Below, in pieces: positions 35,038 through 45,360 of a stretch of 64,000 nucleotides of DNA. This stretch comes from Liquidambar formosana. Taxonomy: Eukaryota; Streptophyta; Magnoliopsida; Saxifragales; Altingiaceae. The stretch lies in contig CM077820.1 of the NCBI GenBank assembly GCA_039720395.1, positions 13,725,848 to 13,789,847 on the forward strand. Direction: 5' to 3'. The position numbers and the translations under genes are program-made. The notes below the pieces were generated by a model that saw only the letters and a list, made by a program, of their open reading frames with translations, had not been told where the DNA came from and did not search any database. The stretch's first letter is position 1, and each line of letters starts with the position of its first letter.

Positions 35038-35814
35038 ATGGTCTACCTCGCCCACAAAATAAATGAGGAAGCTTTCTCCAATGAAGGGTCGATCAAACGT
35101 TCCATTAAGAATCACGATACCACCCTCACTTTCAGTGATGCTGATCTCGAAACACCATACATAAATCACAATCGACTCTTGTATGTCACAGCATTCATCA
35201 ATGGGGTCGAGCTGAGGCGAGCTTTACTCGATCCAGGGTCCTCAGTAAATATCATATCGGCCAACACTTTGGTCTCTACAGGTATACCCTTAAACAAGGT
35301 CACCAGGCAGACCATCGAAATCTCCGGATTCGCAACGAAAGGAGAGAAGACTATAGGGCATGTCACCCTTGATCTGGAGGTCGACCCCACTAAGTCGGCC
35401 ACAAGGTTTCATGTTATTTAAAGCTCCACCTCATACCATGTACTGTTGGGATGACTTTGGATTCACAGGTTCAAGGCCATCCCTTCTACGTTCCATCAGT
35501 GCTTGAAGCTCCGACTTAAAGGAAAAATGGTGGTTGTACCAGCATCAACATCGCCCTTTGAAAAGCATGAGGCCTACATCACTGAGGCGTCCTTCTTTGA
35601 TGAGGTATCTCCGGAAGGAGAAGCAACCCCTTCTAAGGTCCAGCCCATGCCACTGCCAAAATGGGAAGATGCTAAAAGAGGGTGTTTTGGTCCTAAACTG
35701 AAGGATAAGGGCAAGCGACCTCGCTTGAGTCCTCCGCCGGAGCAGGAATCACCTAAAGCTACCAGAATCCTCCACCCTGACGGAAAAATCGTGTACCGGG
35801 TTAACGGTTTATGA
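35038..35814 (+). pseudogene. pro: Tat aspartic protease and linker
   Basis: The retropepsin-type protease that matures Gag-Pol. The frame opens just after gag. LLYVTAFINGVELRRALLDP, then GSSVNIISA, gives the active-site loop D-P-G-S (about 35228), with the C-terminal hydrophobic strand GHVTLDLEV. A TAA at 35419-35421 precedes the SYHVLLG segment, where the conserved flap-end glycine lies. Another stop near 35450 precedes HRFKAIPSTFHQCLKL. The rest (35503-35814) is a linker ending KIVYRVNGL and a stop. All of it is in the same frame as the downstream RT, so the element once had a continuous pol. Confidence 0.8.
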
Positions 35815-35820
35815 TGGTCA

Positions 35821-38700
35821 ATGGGGGCAAAACCCAGGCCAATAGGGTTAAGCTCCCACCCAAAAGAATGCTTAGGTGCAACCATCGACTCCTCCAAGGT
35901 GTTGGCTGCACCAGAATGCTTACAGGACGAGCCTAGACCGCAAGAGGAGGAACTCGAGAAGATCGACCTTGCTGATCCAGGCGACCCACCACGGCCGATC
36001 TTCCTCAGTAAGCGACTCCCTCTGGAACAGAAGCAATCCATAGTTGCTTTAATTAAAGACTATGCCGATGTCTTCGCTTGGAGCTATAAAGAAATGCCTG
36101 GTCTCGACCCTAGGGTCACAGTACATCGCCTCAATGCCGCGGTAACCTCACGACCCATAAAGCAACCCGCTCGGGTGTTTCAACCTGAACTTGAGCTCCA
36201 AATCAAGGCGGAAATAGAAAAGCTTCTTGAGGCCGGGTTTATCAAGCCTATACAGCACCCTGAGTGGCTCGCCAACATCGTACTAGTCAAAAAGAAGAAC
36301 GGGCAAATTCGATGCTGCGTCGATTTCAGAGATCTCAACAAAGCTTGTCCCAAGGATGAGTTCTCGCTGCCCAACCTCGACACACTGGTTGACACGACGG
36401 CGGGGCATGAGCTATTTTCTTTTATGGATGGGTTTAGCGGATATAACCAGATCAAAATGGCTCGAGAAGATGCCCCAAAGACTACCTTTCGAACCCCAAT
36501 GGGCAACTTTTACTATGATGTTATGCCTTTTGGGCTGAAAAATGCTGGAGCGACATATCAGCGGGCTATGACTGCCATATTTCATGATATGCTTCACAAA
36601 ACGGTGGAGGATTATGTCGACGACATAGTGATCAAGTCAAAGGTGCAGGCGAGTCATGTCGCCGATCTGAAAGCCGTCTTTGAAAGATGTCGCCGTTACC
36701 AACTCTGTATGAATCCCCTCAAGTGTGCATTTGGAGTCTCGTCAGGAAAATTTCTTGGTTTTCTAGTGCATCGACATGGTATCGACATAGATACCTCCAA
36801 GGTTCGAGCCATACAAGAAATGCCACCTCCCACCTCTCAAAAACAACTCAAAAGTTTCCTTGGCAAGGTCTCCTACGTGAGGCGATTTATACCAGCTTTG
36901 TCAAAAGTGATGAAGCCGTTTGGTCCTTTGATGAAAAAGAAGGCACCCTTCAGGTGGGAAGAAGAGCACCAAGTCGTTTTCGAAAAAATCAAGGCAGCAC
37001 TTACCTCCACCTCCACCATGATCCCACTTCAACCCGAACAGCCTCTCAGAATGTACCTCACATCGACGGAAAACTCTGTAGGTGCCTTGCTAGCGCAAGA
37101 AGTAGATGGGCAGGAAAAGCCTGTCTACTACATAAGTCGAGTCATTCGTGGCCCGGAAGTGCGATACACCCCAGTTGAGCGACATTGCCTGGCTTTGGTT
37201 TTTGCCTGTCAAAAGTTCAGACATTATCTTCTGGCTCATGAGTTACACCTCATGACAAAATGTGACCCACTCAGATATCTCCTCACTCGACCTGCTTTGT
37301 CAGGAAGGGCGGCTCGATGGCTTTTACTCATGGCAAAATTTGATATCCTTTGTAAAGTGCCCACGGTAATAAAAAGTCAAGCATTGGCCGACCTGCTAGC
37401 CCACTTCCCTAGTGGCAAGCACGAACCATTAGCAGAGGACATCCTCGGAGACTTGGTCGAGGCAGCCTGGGCTAATGTAGGTGGAGAATACCACATGAGT
37501 TTCGACGGGTCGGCAGCAGGAGGAGAAGGTGGTGCTGGAATTGTTTTCACAACCCCAGATGGGGAAACAGTATCACAGTCCTATAGACTCGCCTTCCCTT
37601 GTACCAACAATGAAGCTGAGTACGAGGCACTTGTGATCGGACTCCTTATCGCCCTTCAGATTGGGGCAACTCGCCTTTGTATACGGGGGGATTCCAACCT
37701 TGTGATCAAGCAAACGTCAGGAGAATTCGTCGTAAAAGAAATTGCCCTAGCACCATACAGAACCATAGTACAAAAGTTGCTGGATCGGTTTGAGATGGTC
37801 AAGGTCGAGCACCAACCTCGATCTGGCAATCGACATGCAGATGCCCTTGCAACCTTAGCTTCCAAGGTCACCATGCATGGGGAGGAACTCGACATCAAGG
37901 TCACTAGGCGACCTATGCCTTGCACTATGCTCGACCTAATCCATGAAGAAGAAATGGACAAAGATGATTGGAGAAAGCCAATAATTGATCAACTGTCCAG
38001 CAAACAAAGTCGCCTAAATACAATTAAAGGATTAGAAAAGTATGTGGTTCTTGAAGGCGAACTGTACTACAGGAGACCAGATCATGTTCTAGCTCGATGT
38101 ATCAGTGAAGAAGTGGCTCGCAAAATTTTAAACACCATGCACCTGCAGTACTGCGGTCAAAATGAAGTTCCTCTATATCGACGCATCCAACGACAAGGGT
38201 ATTATTGGCCATCCATGTCGCAAGATGCAGTTGATGTTCAGAAGACTTGCCTCAAGTGCCACGAGCTGGCCGACCCAGCAGAGTGTAACTTCATGGAAGA
38301 AAGGGATTGGCGACAACCCTACATTGACTTTCTCATAGAGGGCGCCTTACCTCTCGAAAAGAAAGATGCAATTGTCATCCAGAGAAAGGCTCCCAGATAC
38401 TTTGTCAAAAATGGCGAGTTGTTCAGAAAAGGGATTGAGGGTGCGCCACTGCGATGTCTCTCAAACCTTGAAGCACAGAGAGCCTTGGAAGAAGTCCACG
38501 GAGGGGCATGTGGAGAACACCAGGGTGGCACCAAGCTATATCTACAGTTGCTCCGTATTGGCTATTACTGGCCGACCATGGAAGCTGATGCAGCACAACA
38601 CGTCAAGCGATGCCAACTTTGCCAAATGCATGCTAATCGCATTCATGCACCTGCGGTCGAACTACAAAGCATCTCGACCCCATGGCCTTTCCATACTTGA
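35821..38700 (+). CDS. pol: Tat pol: RT, RNase H, archaeal-type RNase H, integrase zinc modules
   Basis: This open frame of 959 residues encodes the replication enzyme of the element. The RT begins near residue 95; key motifs are VDFRDLNKACPKDEF, FMDGFSGYNQI and YVDD at residues 265-268 (36613-36624). The connection and first RNase H-like domain run to about residue 490. A second, archaeal-type RNase H follows at about residues 556-680, with MSFDGSAAGG, NNEAEYEAL, IRGDSNLVIKQ and GNRHADALA giving the catalytic D, E, D and D. Then come two successive integrase N-terminal zinc modules (about residues 765-825 and 885-945), each with GYYWP and CXXC; the first has Asn for the second His. The frame stops at TGA 38698-38700, at a normally tryptophan position just before the integrase core. 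Start 35821 is arbitrary because the protease is upstream in frame. Confidence 0.9.
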   Translation: MGAKPRPIGLSSHPKECLGATIDSSKVLAAPECLQDEPRPQEEELEKIDLADPGDPPRPIFLSKRLPLEQKQSIVALIKDYADVFAWSYKEMPGLDPRVTVHRLNAAVTSRPIKQPARVFQPELELQIKAEIEKLLEAGFIKPIQHPEWLANIVLVKKKNGQIRCCVDFRDLNKACPKDEFSLPNLDTLVDTTAGHELFSFMDGFSGYNQIKMAREDAPKTTFRTPMGNFYYDVMPFGLKNAGATYQRAMTAIFHDMLHKTVEDYVDDIVIKSKVQASHVADLKAVFERCRRYQLCMNPLKCAFGVSSGKFLGFLVHRHGIDIDTSKVRAIQEMPPPTSQKQLKSFLGKVSYVRRFIPALSKVMKPFGPLMKKKAPFRWEEEHQVVFEKIKAALTSTSTMIPLQPEQPLRMYLTSTENSVGALLAQEVDGQEKPVYYISRVIRGPEVRYTPVERHCLALVFACQKFRHYLLAHELHLMTKCDPLRYLLTRPALSGRAARWLLLMAKFDILCKVPTVIKSQALADLLAHFPSGKHEPLAEDILGDLVEAAWANVGGEYHMSFDGSAAGGEGGAGIVFTTPDGETVSQSYRLAFPCTNNEAEYEALVIGLLIALQIGATRLCIRGDSNLVIKQTSGEFVVKEIALAPYRTIVQKLLDRFEMVKVEHQPRSGNRHADALATLASKVTMHGEELDIKVTRRPMPCTMLDLIHEEEMDKDDWRKPIIDQLSSKQSRLNTIKGLEKYVVLEGELYYRRPDHVLARCISEEVARKILNTMHLQYCGQNEVPLYRRIQRQGYYWPSMSQDAVDVQKTCLKCHELADPAECNFMEERDWRQPYIDFLIEGALPLEKKDAIVIQRKAPRYFVKNGELFRKGIEGAPLRCLSNLEAQRALEEVHGGACGEHQGGTKLYLQLLRIGYYWPTMEADAAQHVKRCQLCQMHANRIHAPAVELQSISTPWPFHT

Positions 38701-38703
38701 GCT

Positions 38704-39543
38704 ATGGATCTTATAGGACCCATATCGCCAGGAGGAAGGGGAAACATATGGATCCTTGCAGCAACGGAATGTTACACTAAATGGGTCGAGGCTGTATTGC
38801 TCAGAAAAGCAACAGGAGAACCAGTGGCCAATTTTATCAAAGAAAATATCATCTGCCGATTTGGCATCCCTAATAGGATCTTGTCTGATAACGGGACCCC
38901 TTTTGTAAATCGACATGTCAGGAACCTCCTTAATAGGTATCAAGTCACCCATGTGAGGTCAACCTCTTACTATCCCAAAGGGAATGGGCAAGCAGAGGCG
39001 ACCAACAAAACCCTCCTAAAAATCCTAAGTAAGATGGTAGATGACTCGCCCCGATCATGGTCCGATCAGCTCCCTATGGCTCTGTGGGCATATAGGACTT
39101 CGAAGAAGGAGGCCACTGGGACTACTCCTTTCGCCCTAGTTTATGGGACTGAAGCTGTCCTTCCTGTGGAAATCGCCATACCCTCGGCCCGCATGGCTCT
39201 GGCTAGTGAAGTCGACCCAGATACGAGGCGAGCTGAGCTTGAGGCATTGGAGGAAAGAAGGGATAAAGCCTTGGAAAAATCTCAAGTCTACCAGCAGAGG
39301 GTAGCTCGATCCTACAATAGGATGGTGCGACCCAGGGTGTTCCAGGAAGGTGACCTAGTTTTGAAGACTAAGGACTTCGTAAGGCGAGGTCTTCCGGCTC
39401 CTAACAAGTTCGCTCCTAAGTGGGAAGGTCCCTACGTCGTAAGGGAAGCAAGTGAAAGTGGGTACTATCGCATATCACCAATCGGCTCTGATGATTTACT
39501 TCCACCCATCAACGCGATGTGGATCAAAGCATATTGCCCTTAG
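38704..39543 (+). CDS. int: Tat integrase catalytic core and C-terminus
   Basis: This is the same frame as the upstream pol after a TGA, so it is the second half of one broken polyprotein rather than a separate gene. The DDE triad lies in MDLIGPISPGG (D), RILSDNGTPFVN (D) and GNGQAEATNKTLLK (E). The C-terminal part has LMALWAYRTSK-type sequence, a helical charged segment and VFQEGDLVLKTK with KWEGPYVV, the usual gypsy integrase tail. It ends INAMWIKAYCP at TAG 39541-39543. On its own it would lack the zinc domain and so is probably inactive. Confidence 0.88.
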   Translation: MDLIGPISPGGRGNIWILAATECYTKWVEAVLLRKATGEPVANFIKENIICRFGIPNRILSDNGTPFVNRHVRNLLNRYQVTHVRSTSYYPKGNGQAEATNKTLLKILSKMVDDSPRSWSDQLPMALWAYRTSKKEATGTTPFALVYGTEAVLPVEIAIPSARMALASEVDPDTRRAELEALEERRDKALEKSQVYQQRVARSYNRMVRPRVFQEGDLVLKTKDFVRRGLPAPNKFAPKWEGPYVVREASESGYYRISPIGSDDLLPPINAMWIKAYCP

Positions 39544-39864
39544 TGAATCGACCTAGCATCGTTCTGTTGTTTTGTACAAGACATCTTTTGATTCCTTTTG
39601 AATTATCGACATCAGAAGAATTCACAGGGAATGAATAGATTTTGTAATTGAATTTGTATACAAAAAAAAAGATCGCATTTTCATTCATTGAGAGTTCAAA
39701 AGTTACAGCTACCACAAAGGGCATTAGCCCCAACGGAGAAAAATACATCTGCATTAACCCAACAACAATAACAAAAAAAAAAATAAAAAAAACCATAACC
39801 TTGCAACATCCTTCCTCCCACTTCAAAAAAATCATAACACCATGTGTTCAAGAAGAGACAAAAA

Positions 39865-42800
39865 CTACAGAAGATCAGGTGCCATGATGGCACCCATGTC
39901 GACATCAGGGGCAGCAGCACGGGCGACTTGCAAGCGGTTCTTGATGTCAGCCTTCCGACCCTCGAGGTCGGCGATCTGGGTAGTCCAAAGCTCGACGTTG
40001 ATCTTGCAAGTTCGCTAATGCTTTGTCACAATCTTCTAGCTCGGCATGGACACTAACAAACTTGAACATTGGACGAAATCGCTCCACCTCTGCGTCGAGC
40101 CAGTCTACCAAGAAACCGCTGAAGGATAAGTCCTTCAAACCATCCTCGATCAGAACAATGTCGTCACAAGTCAACGACCCAGGAGAACAAGTAAGAAGAG
40201 TCTCAACAATAGTCAATAAGTAGTCAAAGCTTTGACTACGGATGGCGGGGGACACAAAGCGACAGGTCGCGCCTACGTCCCCATACTTGCTAAAAACTCT
40301 TCTTGCCAATACAGCCCTCTCCCTAGGAACCCAGAAGCCGTTCATGTCGATGGTGTCAACAAACGGTGGGCGATCACGTCTGGTCGACCATGTCAATGGG
40401 CTCCCCCCTACAGGACCGGTCTTATGTGCCACAAATACTCGATCTGGAAAAAAAAAAAAGTAGTTGAAATCAGTTTTCTTTTAAACAAGGGGGGGACATG
40501 TTAGGAATAAACATAGAAGGGAGAAACTCGCCAGGGGTCTCAGAGTGTGAACCCAACGGAGCCTTGCCTTTGTCTAAGGTTTAAACTGTTGGCTGGGTCG
40601 TTGCCTGTCGAACAGTCGGCCTAACTCTCCTGAAAGAACCTTGGGATTTCCTCTGCATTATATTCATGAGAGTGGCATCATCCTCGCCATCATCTTCGGT
40701 GCCAGAAGAAACATGCAGGACTTGAGGAGCACCAGCTCCAGTCACGATGTCTGCCTGGGTCGAGCCGACCCTCGACTATGTCCTCTTCAGCTGGCTCCTT
40801 CAAACCTTCGCCTATGACCTCATCATCTCTATCCTCAGGCTCTTCCTCGGCCTCAACCTCACGGTCTTCCTCGAGCATGGGGACAGTCAGATCCACGTCA
40901 GCATCGATCTCTCGTTCTATGACTTGCTCGATCTCATGAGCAAGAGAAGTAATTGGAGTCCCCTGGCCTTCACCTACTAATACAACCTCAGGGTCGCCAA
41001 CATCCTCATCAACTGATTCAAAAACCTCCTGAAAAGAGGGAATAGGAATGAAGTTAGGAGATAGCGTCTCAAGGAGAGTATTCATCACCTTGCCTTTACC
41101 GCGACGCACCTCCCTCGTCTCGACCTGAGCAGTCGAGGTAACGGATTCCCCGTGTTCCGAAGTGGTAGGTCGTGGCTTTCTGACCAGAGGAACCTCATCA
41201 GTGCCCTCGACCTCCTCTAAGATCAAATGACGAGATGATCCCTAAAAAAAAGGGGGAGGAGTTAGTCAATAAAACGGATTGAAGTGCCAAAAAAAAAAAA
41301 AAAAAAGCTTACCTCGCCAACTTGCTTCTTCCTCGTTTTGGTCGGCTTGGAGACCGTGGATGTAATTTTTCTTTTCTTAGGTTTAGCAGGTTGAGAAGTT
41401 TGCTCTGTTGCCATAACCTTTTTCTGCTCTGACTTAGGTAAAGCCGCCTTAATCCGGAGCGAGTAATCTCCTTTGAAGATAGGAAGGGTTGGGCACTGCT
41501 GGAAGGGAGAATCCACAAACGACCTGAAGGCGGTCAAAGTACGGTTCCAGAATGTCAGACCTCCCTCACTATAAACTCCTTCTCGTTTCATGTCTGGGAA
41601 GGAGATCGAGCTAATCTCGGCACAGAATCTAGGAAAATTGGGGAGAAGGAAATCCTAGAAGGCAGCCTAACAGCAAGAGTGGCGCCAAGAAAGGCTGGAG
41701 GACCCTGGTCAAACCCAAATTGACGCAACACCCTATTAGGGCTTGTACAGAGTCACTAAGCCTTTCACCATCCTGAATAGCAGGTAAGTGGGTCGCTGTT
41801 ACAGCAACGAAAATCCTACATCGGGTTTTAGTAAGCTCGTCTCGACCTGGTCTCCACACAATCGCTTCATTGAGAAAGAACTCGCGGTAATTGACAGCTG
41901 TTAGGCGATCTGTGTAGGGCATGGACTCAAAAACGCTCTCCGTATCAATAAAGTCACAAAGACGGCAAGGTGATGCTTTTCTCCATCGCCACGCCCGAGG
42001 CATCTCCTGCTTGACGGCGACCTCGACCTCCTTCCCATTAATCATCTTCTTTTCCTTACGGGTGGCTAAGAATTTTGCAGGTACTGGGCCGTACCCTCTC
42101 AAGTGTTCGTATAAAAACATTTGAAGAAAAGATGCTGAAACAAAAGTATTTGCATTAAATCGACCCATCGATCTCTCAATGTCCGACTTAAGCATGTCCA
42201 ATCTGCAGTATAAAGAACCTAAGAAAACTGGTGCTAGGGCAAATTGTTGGCCTTGGGCGATCTTGATCACAATAGGAAACACTGTCGCGCTAATTCCATC
42301 TTCTGGGGCTCCCTCGAGCACATACCGACTTAGCTAGTAGCTAAGGAAGGCTGCCAAACTATACTTATGTTCAAAGTTTGCCTCGTTGATAGGCGGCCCT
42401 TCCTCAGGCTTCTTTGGATAATCTTTCCACCATAGACGTACCCAGCTCGCAAAATCAGCCTTGCGCCCTGGGTCGTCCCCCTTCTTCCCGTACGCAGATT
42501 TGAGTTTGGCAGAGGTCGCTAAGGCTTCCTTTAGGAAGTCTTCAGCCTCCTGTTCAGCGTCGCTCAGGGAAATTTTAAATAAGTCATCTACCCCAAAGGG
42601 TTCAAGTCGAGTCAAGACGACCACGTCCTCTAGCGTTGGGGTAAACTCCCCCCAGGATGTTACAAAGGTGTGGGTCGAAGTGCACCTACCTCGACAATAA
42701 AAAACTCAGAGCTTTCTTGTCTCGGGCAATATAATCACTCCCACTAGCACGGATCGCGTTAGTCACCCCTGCATCAGCTAAGATGACCTTGGTCGCAGGA

Positions 42801-43121
42801 TTAGACAAAGTGTAGATTACCCAGTCGGACCACCCCGTTCTAACCTGAGAATGGGTAAGCAAAGAGAATGCCCGACTCAGGGTGGTCACCCCGCTCGACA
42901 CGAAATCGGGGTATTGTTTCATCTAAGGCAGGAACCCCATCATCTACCCCTACTTCTTCTAAAGGCATCAGCATCTCTTGCCCGATCGCACCAACTCGCT
43001 CGAGCTTACCCTTCTCGGCGATCTGCCAAAAGCTGTCTTGAAGCCATAGAGAGTCTTTCCATGTGTCTTTGGGAGGAACGCTAGGCACAGAGCCGTCCTT
43101 ATGGCACAAGGAAGGAGGCAT
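39865..43121 (-). CDS. Antisense multi-exon plant-mobile-domain (PMD) gene inside the Tat element
   Basis: This gene reads opposite to gag-pol, from ATG 43121 (MPPSLCHKDGSVPSVPPKD) leftwards. After a frameshift near 42905, WGEFTPTLEDVVVLTRLEPF (about 42650-42600) and LEGAPEDGISATVFPIVIK, LAPVFLGSLYCRLDML and FVSASFLQMFLYEHL (42310-42070) match the plant mobile domain, also called aminotransferase-like. A lysine-rich tail (KPKKRKI) is followed by a GT-AG intron, 41312-41242, in phase 0. The next exon is very acidic (EEDREVEAEEEPEDRDDEV). A probable second intron ends at 40444, and the last exon has ARRVFSKYGDVGATCRFVSP and ends near 39865 after a frameshift. Stops near 42335 and 42690 suggest decay. 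PMD proteins occur both as host genes (MAIN family) and in Tat elements. The role here is unknown. Confidence 0.72.
41242..41312 (-). other. 71-nt intron of the antisense PMD gene
   Basis: On the minus strand: exon ...GTTGGCGAG, then GTAAGC, then a long T tract and TTTTTTTAG, then GGATCATCTCG. Splicing keeps the frame open (phase 0) between the KKQVGE end and the GSSRHL start; unspliced, the T-run encodes polyphenylalanine. Confidence 0.7.
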
Positions 43122-43220
43122 GTCTGAAGAAAGGAGAAGTCCTGGAGATGGGAGTTCTAGAGAGAGAAAGTAAAGAGAATGGCGAGAGAACAATAAGGTT
43201 CTCTCCTGAAGCTAAGGGCC

Positions 43221-43230
43221 CTATTTATAG
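43221..43230 (-). promoter_or_regulatory. TATA box of the antisense PMD gene
   Basis: The minus strand reads CTATAAATAGGGCCC about 100 bp before ATG 43121, a spacing fitting a plant core promoter. It lies outside the LTR, so the antisense gene seems to have its own promoter. Confidence 0.65.
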
Positions 43231-43541
43231 TGGAGGGGATCATCATCGTGCCTCGAAGCTGAAGAGACGCCACTGCTGTTACGTCGGATCGGTGTCTCGT
43301 CGCATTTAATGCGATACTTCACCTCGCCGAACACGAGTTTGACACGTCGGCAAAATAACTGATCACCAAGGGTTACGTCGGTCGTAGGCATTAAATGTTG
43401 CTAAAAAAATGAACCCATATCTCCGCCAGATCGACGCGAATGGTACAACTTCCGCAGAAGAATTGTACCTAGACTGACATTATTCTCATCACCCGGTAGA
43501 TGTATGCTCGCACGCAATCCGCACGCGCATCTCACGTGCAA

Positions 43542-43555
43542 GCATAGGGGCAAAA
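43542..43555 (+). promoter_or_regulatory. Polypurine tract of the Tat element
   Basis: GCATAGGGGCAAAA abuts the 3' LTR at 43556. Confidence 0.6.
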
Positions 43556-44652
43556 TGTTGATACCTCTAAATGCCCAAGCCATGTCAAACCAACTATAGC
43601 TTGCCATGTGGAAAGTTGACTAACAAGGCTGACCTATGTCGCCACTACAGATGCCTGGCTGGTGTCACCAGGTCAATCTTACATCAATGGCCATGTCGCC
43701 CACATTCTCCAATGTACCCCCGAGGGGAGCGTCCACCCCTCTCGACGATGCCCCTCCCCGGAGGGACGCCCTCAATATCGAGGATGCCCGCACTATCTCG
43801 ATGTAGGTCGTCACGACCTCTTCGAGTCGGATGCCTATCACATCGCGCGATGGGAGTTGAGGCCGGCGATCTACTCGATCCCCCTCGAAGTACCTCGAGG
43901 TACGGTCCTAGTTCAATAGCTAGCCTGGGTCGGGGCAGGGCCCGGGGGGCTCGATTGCGAGCTTGACCTTTAAGCAAGGTCGCTCGACCTTAGCTTCTCT
44001 CAAACACTTGGGACATTTGGAGGATCTTGGTCTGGTGGATGGAGAGAAGGCTCTCTAAGAAGGTCGCACCCATGGCATCGGGAATTGCACCTCTATAGTC
44101 GATCTGGGGGACCGCTAGGAAGTGACATGACACAACAACAACCTCAAAAGATGATGGGACAGCTGACAGGTCAAACCCATACCTCGTACAGGCAAAAAGC
44201 CTTACAGGCATGGGTGTCAGCACCAGAACAGGGTATGGCAGCCGACCTACCCAGGAGGGTCTGGGTCTGCTACCCCATTACCCTAGGTCTGCTACCACCT
44301 GCATCAAACAGCTGTCCCAGGTCTTTGGCACTATAAAAGGCCTCTCTTGGCCTCATTAACGGGGCATTCAATCCCCTCACCAACAACACTAACAACCAAG
44401 GAATCTCTTCCTTGATTCAGGGGATTCTCCCAAAAGGCTTCATTTGGACTGAAGTCTCTCCAAACGCGGGTCGCGCCCCACTAGGTCGACACTCTCTCCC
44501 TGCCTATCTCCCACTCCAAAAGCTACCCCAGATCGCTTCTCTCTCTCCTCCACCTGGATCCTTCCATCTGTCCCACCATCATACGTGGCTGACCTCCTCG
44601 AATACGACCCACGTGGGCTTCGTTGACTCCACGTCGCAACGACCCACAAACA
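43556..44652 (+). repeat. 3' LTR of the Tat element, 1097 bp
   Basis: Same length as the 5' LTR, with the TATA at 44332-44339. Followed by the AAGTG target duplication. Confidence 0.93.
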
Positions 44653-45360
44653 AAGTGCATGTGGGAAAGTGTTACACATTGAACTCTAGCATGCTCCAAC
44701 TGCAATCTCTACTCTTTTACATTGGGGTAAGACATAAAATCATGTAATATGACCCATATTTGTGTCGGTCCTACTTAATTCCATGTGAAAGAGTTGAATG
44801 GATGATTCGTTTTTAGAGTTGCGACGTATATATAGCACTACTCTAAATCAAGTGTACTATTGTTGGAATTATTTTAGACTCTTAATATTAGTTTTTATAT
44901 ATTAAAGATTAGTCCTTCCACTACAAAAATTCATTCATTCGGATTGATGGATAATAGTTGTCAGCAATCAAAATTATATTCGACACCGATTAGTCTGTAA
45001 TTTTCATCCACCTTTTATCATTATTGTTATTTATAATTAAATAGTTTGATTGTTAGGTTTTATATGCAAGCAAATATAGCACTGCGAAATTCAATTGCTG
45101 GAGCATTCTGCATTTGGATAGATTTCCTGACGTCAACTTGCTGCGGCTGGTGTTATTGCCCTTAGTATTTTGCTGCTTATTTCATGGTTTTGATTTTTAT
45201 TTAATGTTGGTTTAGCAACATATTGGATTTCTTTATGCATGTGTAATATGCATGACGTTGACCCAATTTTGTTGAGTTGTGTTGGTTTCAATTAGAAAGT
45301 TTGAAGCTTGCAATGCTCTCTGTCATGGACATGCTTTGATTGAACCTCCATCGTTCCCCA
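44653..45360. other. Continuation of NLR copy B 3' flank
   Basis: 'gttacacattgaactctagcatgctccaactg' matches 55969-56000, 'aaatcaagtgtactattg' and 'cttaatattagtttttatatatta' match 56070-56130, and 'gaagcttgcaatgctctctgtcatggacatgctttgattgaacctcc' matches 56521-56568. This restores the flank split by the Tat element. Confidence 0.8.

Larger units (their letters stand above)
32310..44652 (+). mobile_element. Complete Ty3/gypsy Tat-lineage retrotransposon, 12,343 bp
   Basis: Two 1097-bp LTRs (32310-33406 and 43556-44652) start TGTTGATACC and end CAAACA. The target duplication AAGTG is perfect (32305-32309 and 44653-44657). It has a primer-binding site, gag, protease, RT, RNase H, a second archaeal-type RNase H, and integrase on the plus strand. 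A 4-kb region after pol then carries a minus-strand multi-exon gene. The extra RNase H and the large post-pol region are hallmarks of the Tat clade. By hand the LTRs differ at about 28 positions, nearly all transitions (roughly 2.5%), so the insertion is moderately old. Gag frameshifts and a few stops make it defective. Confidence 0.95.
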
